Positions 32,109 to 36,411 of a DNA stretch of 36,411 bases are shown here, in pieces (within the stretch, counting starts at the first letter, position 1; each line of letters starts with the position of its first letter). The notes under the pieces are model-generated. The model ran no database searches, was not told the DNA's origin, and saw nothing but the letters and a program-made list of their open reading frames with translations. A program made the position numbers and the translations under genes. This DNA is from JANNAV01 sp031384695 (lineage in GTDB: Bacteria; Pseudomonadota; Alphaproteobacteria; Rhodobacterales; Rhodobacteraceae), in contig JANNAV010000041.1 in the NCBI GenBank assembly GCA_031384695.1, positions 1-36,411 of the forward strand, in the 5' to 3' direction.

Positions 32109-33362
32109 TCAACGCAACGCGCGGCCTTTGATTATGGCGTCGCGGCCAAACCGGGCACGGATGGCATCGGTTGCCCGCTCGGCTGCGGCGCGATTGCGGG
32201 CGTTGGGGTCAAGAAGATCGGCGGTCAGATCGGCTTCGGCTTCGGGCGCAAGATCCGAAATGCCCACCCCGATCAGCCGGTAGATGCCCCGGCCCCCCAG
32301 GGCCATGAACAGATCATGCGCCGCGCGGTAGATTTTATCGGTAAGCTGGGTCGGGCCATCGAGCGTGGTCCTGCGGCTAATCAGTTGAAAATCCTTGCGT
32401 TTCAGTTTTAGCGTGACAGTGCGCCCCGACAGGCTTTTGGCCTTGGCGCGGTCAGCCACCTGTTCGGCAAGGCGCCACAGGTGGCCGTCAAGGATATCAG
32501 GATCGGCGGTGTCTTCAAAGAAAGTGGTTTCCTTCGAGATCGACTTCAATTTCTCGTCGCGATTGACCCGGCGATGATCTTTCCCCCGCGCCAGATGCCA
32601 AAGACGCTCGCCCATCTGGCCAAAGCGGGCGGAAAGATCGGCACGGTCCCAGCGCAACAGATCACTGATGCTGCGAATGCCCGCGCCTTCCAGCGCCATC
32701 TGGGTGGCGGCCCCGACACCCCAGATGATACGGACAGGTTTGGTTTTGAGGAAACTTTCCGTCTCGGCCCGGCCGATGATGGAAAAGCCGCGCGGCTTAT
32801 CCAGATCAGAGGCGATCTTGGCGAGAAACTTGTTGTGTGACAGACCTACCGAGGCTGAAAGCCCAAGTTCTGTCTGCATGCGCAAGATCAGGCCGGCCAG
32901 CACGTGCGCGGGGGGTGCGCCGTGCAGGCGCGCGGTGCCCGACAGATCAAGAAATGCCTCGTCAAGCGACAGAGGCTCGATTGCGGGGGTCAGGTTTTCC
33001 ATCATGGCACGGATCGCCCGCGAGGTTTCCGCATAAACCGCCATCCGGGGTTTCAGCACCGTTGCATCGGGGCAAAGCTTCAGCGCCTGAAACATCGGCA
33101 TGGCCGAGCGGACACCCTGGATCCGGGCGATATAGCAGCAGGTGGAAACCACACCCTTTGTGCCGCCGCCAACGATGACCGGCAGATTGGCCAGCGCAGG
33201 GTTGTCGCGTTTTTCAACCGAGGCATAGAAGGCATCGCAATCCAAATGCGCGATGGCCAGATCGTTCAGTTCCGGGTGGCAAAGCACGCGGGGTGAACGG
33301 CAGGCAGGGCACCTGCGCGCGGACGCAAACTCGGCAAGGCAGTCGCGGCACAGGTTGGGCAT
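32109..33362 (-). CDS. dinB: DNA polymerase IV (Y family) with N-terminal zinc ribbon
   Basis: The protein has 417 residues. Residues 5-21 hold two CxxC pairs (C5, C8, C18, C21), a small zinc ribbon seen before the polymerase in alphaproteobacterial DinB proteins. The polymerase follows: LDCDAFYASVE and SLDEAFLDL carry the metal-binding acidic residues, GLSHNKFLAKIASD the palm, GVGAATQMALEGAGI the HhH thumb, and the little finger runs to about residue 390. It copies damaged DNA with low fidelity. ATG 33362 gives the standard family start but has no clear ribosome site. The frame is open 136 codons further up without family similarity. I found no LexA box of the alphaproteobacterial GTTC-N7-GTTC type just upstream. 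Confidence 0.92.
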   Translation of the reverse strand: MPNLCRDCLAEFASARRCPACRSPRVLCHPELNDLAIAHLDCDAFYASVEKRDNPALANLPVIVGGGTKGVVSTCCYIARIQGVRSAMPMFQALKLCPDATVLKPRMAVYAETSRAIRAMMENLTPAIEPLSLDEAFLDLSGTARLHGAPPAHVLAGLILRMQTELGLSASVGLSHNKFLAKIASDLDKPRGFSIIGRAETESFLKTKPVRIIWGVGAATQMALEGAGIRSISDLLRWDRADLSARFGQMGERLWHLARGKDHRRVNRDEKLKSISKETTFFEDTADPDILDGHLWRLAEQVADRAKAKSLSGRTVTLKLKRKDFQLISRRTTLDGPTQLTDKIYRAAHDLFMALGGRGIYRLIGVGISDLAPEAEADLTADLLDPNARNRAAAERATDAIRARFGRDAIIKGRALR

Positions 33363-33491
33363 GAGGTGATTATGCCGGGTTTGGTGGCACCTGTCCACGC
33401 GGCTGGCGGGCCCGTGCCAAACCTGCCCATTCTGCGTCTGGCTCTTGCCGCCGCAGCCGATTATGGTGCAGCCGATCTTTCGGAGAGCCCC

Positions 33492-34244
33492 ATGCGAACC
33501 TATGCCATCGGCGACATTCACGGCCATTTGGATCTGCTGCAAGACCTGCACGCCCGTATTGCAACAGATCAGCAGGCTGTGGGCGATGGCCAAGGGGCGC
33601 AAGGTATTGCGCCAATCGTGCATGTGGGCGATCTGGTTGATCGGGGCCCTAACAGTCGGGGAGTGTTGGATTATTTGCGTGCAGGCATCGCATCGGGCAA
33701 GGCTTGGGTGGTGCTGAAAGGCAATCATGACCGCATGTTTGCAGGATTTGTGAGCGATATGAGATACCACGACGCGGGCCTTCGCGCCGATCTTTCCTGG
33801 CTACACCCGCGTTTGGGGGGGGCTGCCACTTTGGCGTCTTACGGGGTGCGCAACGCGGCAGAGCGGCCGATTGCGCCGGTTCACGTTGAGGCGCGCGCGC
33901 TGGTGCCGCCGGATCACTGTGCGTTTATTGACGCTTTGCCCACCTTGTATCAACGTGGGGATGTGGTTTATGTGCATGCCGGTGTCCGTCCGGGGGTGCC
34001 CTTGGCGGATCAGGCCGAGACGGATCTTTTGTGGATCAGGGCCGGATTTCTGGATGACCACACCGATCATGGCCCGCTGATCGTGCATGGCCACACGGCA
34101 CTTGATGCGCCTTGCCACTATGGCAACCGGCTGAACATCGATTCCGGGGCGGCCTACGGTGGGCCGCTTACCGCCGTGGTGATCGAAGGAAGGGACGTTT
34201 TTCACCTTACAAATCAAGGCCGTAAGCGGCTGCTGCCCTTGTGA
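33492..34244 (+). CDS. PPP-type metallophosphoesterase (Ser/Thr phosphatase / ApaH-like)
   Basis: The protein has 250 residues. The three PPP-family metal motifs are intact: GDIHGH near residue 7, GDLVDRG near 42 and GNHDRM near 78, with the later VHGHTAL histidine motif. Such enzymes dephosphorylate proteins or cleave diadenosine polyphosphates; which applies is not certain. I chose ATG 33492 for GGAGAG just upstream; the frame is open back to 33366 but that part is not conserved in kind. It is divergent from dinB and ends eight bases before the convergent fahA stop. A run of eight G residues lies at 33815-33822. Confidence 0.87.
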   Translation: MRTYAIGDIHGHLDLLQDLHARIATDQQAVGDGQGAQGIAPIVHVGDLVDRGPNSRGVLDYLRAGIASGKAWVVLKGNHDRMFAGFVSDMRYHDAGLRADLSWLHPRLGGAATLASYGVRNAAERPIAPVHVEARALVPPDHCAFIDALPTLYQRGDVVYVHAGVRPGVPLADQAETDLLWIRAGFLDDHTDHGPLIVHGHTALDAPCHYGNRLNIDSGAAYGGPLTAVVIEGRDVFHLTNQGRKRLLPL

Positions 34245-34252
34245 TTTGTAGG

Positions 34253-35509
34253 CTATTTCGCCCAATCGGGCACTGGCCGTGCGGCCAATACCCGCCCGGC
34301 GCAATCGCCAAAACCGATCCGGTAGCCTTTGCCTGATGCGTGGCCGCGCAGGGTTATCGTATCGCCGTCCTCGACAAAGCTGCGCAGGCCACCTTCGATT
34401 GCGATGGGTTCCTTGCCGCCCCAGCTTAACTCCAGCATTGAGCCTCGGGCGGTTTTTTCCGGCCCCGAAATTGTACCGGAACCCAGAAGATCGCCGACAG
34501 TCATCGGGCACCCGGATGTTGTGTGGTGGCACAACTGCTGGGCTGCGGAGTAGTACATTTGCGCATAGCTGGTGCGTGAAATCACGGTTTCCGCCCCGTT
34601 TTCGGGGCGTAATCCTACTTCCAGCGCTATGTCATAGAGCATCGGGCCGGGTTCGCGCAGGTAGGGCAGCAGCGGCAATTCGCGGGGCGGAGTGGCGGTT
34701 CGGAAGGGTTCCAGCGCGGCCTTCATCACGATCCAGGGGCTGATGGTGGTGGCGGTTGCTTTGGATTGAAACGGGCCGAGGGGTTGATATTCCCACGCCT
34801 GGATATCGCGTGCTGACCAGTCGTTCAGCAGGACATAGCCGAAAATCATCGCGTCCGCCTCGGCCACCGAGACCATGCCTTCGGAAGCCTGCCCGACAAT
34901 AACTCCTAATTCCAGTTCAAAATCAAAGCGTTGCGAGGGGCCGAAGGTTGGTGCCGCCTGATCTGCGGGCTTGATCTGGCCGAGGGGGCGTTGCACTTCG
35001 GTGCCCGAAACCACCACCGACGAAGCGCGGCCGTTATAGCCGACCGGGATGTGTAACCAGTTGGGCGGCAAGGCATTTTCGGCGCCGCGCAGCATGGTGC
35101 CGACGTTCATGGCGTGATGTTTGCCGGCATAAAAATCGGTGTATTCCGAAATCAGCAGTGGCATGTGCAACCGGGCGCTGGCCATCGGCACCAGATGATC
35201 TTCGATAATCCAGCGTTTGGACGCGCCTTCAACCAGCATCACCTTGATCTGGCTGCGAAATTCGGCCCATGCTTTCGGCCCCAACTCCATCAGTTCGTTC
35301 CAGAATGGCACGTCGAACACCGGATGGTCGGCCAGATGCAGCAGGCCTTCCGCCTCAAGCGCCGCGACATCGAGGATGAAATCGCCGATTGCCACGCCGC
35401 AAAGTGGCGCGCCGTCGCCCACCGAAAACACCCCGCAGGGCAGGTTGTTGAGCGGGAAATCGGTGGTGGCGGAATTGGCGCTTTCAACCCAGCTTTTCAA
35501 AAGTCCCAT
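34253..35509 (-). CDS. fahA: Fumarylacetoacetase
   Basis: The protein has 418 residues, full length for fumarylacetoacetate hydrolase. The N-terminal SH3-like domain is followed by the catalytic domain. Visible residues are SEYTDFYAGKHHAMNVG (metal Asp and catalytic His), FELELGVIVG (metal glutamates), LNDWSARDIQAWEYQPLGPFQSK (metal Asp, catalytic Lys), and GSGTISGPEKTARGSMLELSW. It splits fumarylacetoacetate into fumarate and acetoacetate, the last step of tyrosine/homogentisate breakdown. Homogentisate dioxygenase is not in this window. ATG 35509 follows GGAGG. A pair of 11-base direct repeats lies upstream at 35538-35571. Confidence 0.95.
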   Translation of the reverse strand: MGLLKSWVESANSATTDFPLNNLPCGVFSVGDGAPLCGVAIGDFILDVAALEAEGLLHLADHPVFDVPFWNELMELGPKAWAEFRSQIKVMLVEGASKRWIIEDHLVPMASARLHMPLLISEYTDFYAGKHHAMNVGTMLRGAENALPPNWLHIPVGYNGRASSVVVSGTEVQRPLGQIKPADQAAPTFGPSQRFDFELELGVIVGQASEGMVSVAEADAMIFGYVLLNDWSARDIQAWEYQPLGPFQSKATATTISPWIVMKAALEPFRTATPPRELPLLPYLREPGPMLYDIALEVGLRPENGAETVISRTSYAQMYYSAAQQLCHHTTSGCPMTVGDLLGSGTISGPEKTARGSMLELSWGGKEPIAIEGGLRSFVEDGDTITLRGHASGKGYRIGFGDCAGRVLAARPVPDWAK

Positions 35510-35537
35510 CCGGCGGCCTCCATTCTTGCGTCACTTT

Positions 35538-35571
35538 TGCGTAGTGCGGTCTGTAGTTTATGCGTAGTGCG
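35538..35571. promoter_or_regulatory. Direct repeats upstream of fahA
   Basis: The sequence tgcgtagtgcg occurs at 35538-35548 and 35561-35571, 23 bases apart, in the 62-base gap between pyrF and fahA. The spacing and position fit a regulator site over the fahA promoter. The second copy touches the pyrF 3' end just before its stop at 35574-35572. Confidence 0.5.
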
Positions 35572-36285
35572 TCAGGTGCCTACATCCAAACTGGCAAGCA
35601 CGGCCAATGCCGCCGCGCGCGGATCGGGCGATTGCCAGATCGGACGACCGATGACGATGTGATCGGCACCGCTCGCAAGTGCCTGCGCCGGGGTGGCCAC
35701 GCGCTTTTGATCGCCAGCGGCGGCCCCCGCTGGGCGCACGCCGGGGGTGACGATAAGTTTGCCATGCGCCTGCGGCAAAGCCCGGATGATCGCGGCCTCT
35801 TGCGGCGAGGCAATGACGCCATCGGCCCCGGCCTCTAACGCACGGGCGGCGCGTTCCAGCGATATCGCCGCGATATCGCCGGGCTTGATCAGATTGGCGT
35901 CAAGATCGGCGCGGTCAAGCGAGGTGAGGACCGTCACCGCGAGGATATTGAGGCCCGATCCGCCGCGCCCGGTGGTGGCGGCACGCACCACCTGCGGATC
36001 GCCGTGAACGGTGAGGAAATCGAGATCGTATTGCGCAAGGCCGCGCACCGCAGCCTCGACCGTGGCGCCGATGTCGAACAGTTTAAGGTCGAGAAAGGTG
36101 CGCTTGCCGTGTTCGGCCTTCAGTTCGTTGGCGAGGGCGAAACCGCCGCCCGTCAACATGCCAAGCCCGATCTTGTAAAAGCTGACACTATCGCCAAGCC
36201 GGGCGGCGAGGGCGAGGCCCTGCACGATGTTCGGCACATCGAGGGCGACGATGAGCCGGTGATCGGCAAGGATGGTTTCGGGCAT
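35572..36285 (-). CDS. pyrF: Orotidine 5'-phosphate decarboxylase
   Basis: The protein has 237 residues, typical of the bacterial group I enzyme. ALDVP opens the TIM barrel; YKIGLGML and FLDLKLFDIGATV carry the catalytic Lys-Asp-Lys-Asp network; VTPGVRPAG and the phosphate loop VIGRPIWQSPDP close the site. It makes UMP from OMP in pyrimidine synthesis. ATG 36285 follows GGAGG five bases upstream. It lies upstream of fahA on the same strand; the repeats at 35538-35571 suggest fahA has its own promoter. Confidence 0.96.
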   Translation of the reverse strand: MPETILADHRLIVALDVPNIVQGLALAARLGDSVSFYKIGLGMLTGGGFALANELKAEHGKRTFLDLKLFDIGATVEAAVRGLAQYDLDFLTVHGDPQVVRAATTGRGGSGLNILAVTVLTSLDRADLDANLIKPGDIAAISLERAARALEAGADGVIASPQEAAIIRALPQAHGKLIVTPGVRPAGAAAGDQKRVATPAQALASGADHIVIGRPIWQSPDPRAAALAVLASLDVGT

Positions 36286-36382
36286 GGCGGCCTCCGTCGT
36301 TCGGGTGGGTGATGCGGGCAGGTGGCATGGGTGTCAAGTGGGGGGGAAGCTGCTATGGCTGAAACAGCGGGAGGGTGGTGGC

Positions 36383-36411
36383 GTGATCTTGTGTTTTGAT
36401 ATCGGCGGCGC
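36383..36411 (+). CDS. First codons of a possible ROK-family sugar kinase
   Basis: A GTG at 36383, about eight bases after GGAGGG, opens a frame reading (M)ILCFDIGG to the window edge. The FDIGG start is characteristic of ROK kinases, where the Asp-Gly-Gly binds ATP phosphates. Only nine residues are visible, so this is a tentative call. An ATG at 36355 in another frame stops after 14 codons. Confidence 0.4.

Noticed and set aside
33363..33491. LexA/SOS box upstream of dinB
   Set aside because: I found no GTTC-N7-GTTC element of the alphaproteobacterial type in this gap.
33363..33770. A 136-residue N-terminal extension of DinB
   Set aside because: It overlaps the divergent phosphatase gene, lacks DinB similarity, and the zinc-ribbon start at 33362 matches the usual family N-terminus.

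Overview
The window reads as chromosomal DNA of a GC-rich alphaproteobacterium, most likely Rhodobacterales (Rhodobacter/Gemmobacter/Paracoccus-like). The pointers are a zinc-ribbon DinB, a 274-residue DapD, a 41-residue rpmJ, ATGA-coupled operons, and the family mix as a whole. No stretch longer than about 260 bases lacks a gene. I see no insertion sequence, phage, CRISPR array or origin.

Layout. (1) 1-1849, minus strand: the end of a type VI secretion operon, tssK followed by the N-terminal part of tssL. (2) 2105-6457, minus: a 1450-residue autotransporter built from long super-repeats. (3) 6634-7713: a ZapE/AFG1 ATPase. (4) 7942-18758: a catabolic region. Its first half has a GntR/FCD regulator, a class I amidotransferase, a cytochrome P450 and a glutamine-synthetase-like ligase. 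Its second half has a class III aminotransferase with an IclR regulator, divergent from an APC permease, an aldehyde dehydrogenase and a Tm-1-like (UPF0261) protein. Together the parts resemble a gamma-glutamylated-amine route (PuuA/C/D/E/P logic), with a P450 where the flavin oxidase would be. (5) 18864-26031: a small secreted protein, a type I secretion ABC/MFP pair, dapD, a PLP dehydratase and an RTX protein that may be the exported substrate. (6) 26234-29723: a membrane-anchored LuxR-type regulator facing an overlapping pair made of a CRTAC1-type FG-GAP protein and a Tat-exported vanadium-haloperoxidase-like enzyme. (7) 29851-36411: rpmJ with its terminator, tRNA-Val(GAC), then housekeeping and catabolic genes (N-formylglutamate amidohydrolase, alpha/beta hydrolase, dinB, a PPP-type phosphatase, fumarylacetoacetase, pyrF) and the first codons of a possible ROK kinase.

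How the genes work together (inference). The APC permease would import an amine. The GS-like enzyme would cap it with glutamate, the P450 would oxidise the amine or its glutamyl amide, and the amidotransferase would remove the cap. The ALDH and aminotransferase would take the carbon skeleton into central metabolism. The two halves have different regulators and meet in a convergent gap, so they could also be two independent clusters. The T1SS/RTX, autotransporter, T6SS and haloperoxidase genes make this a window rich in surface and secreted functions.

The main regulatory structures are a dense set of inverted repeats between iclR and the permease, a strongly palindromic block in the convergent gap at 12029-12058, and short tandem duplications lying exactly over two stop codons.
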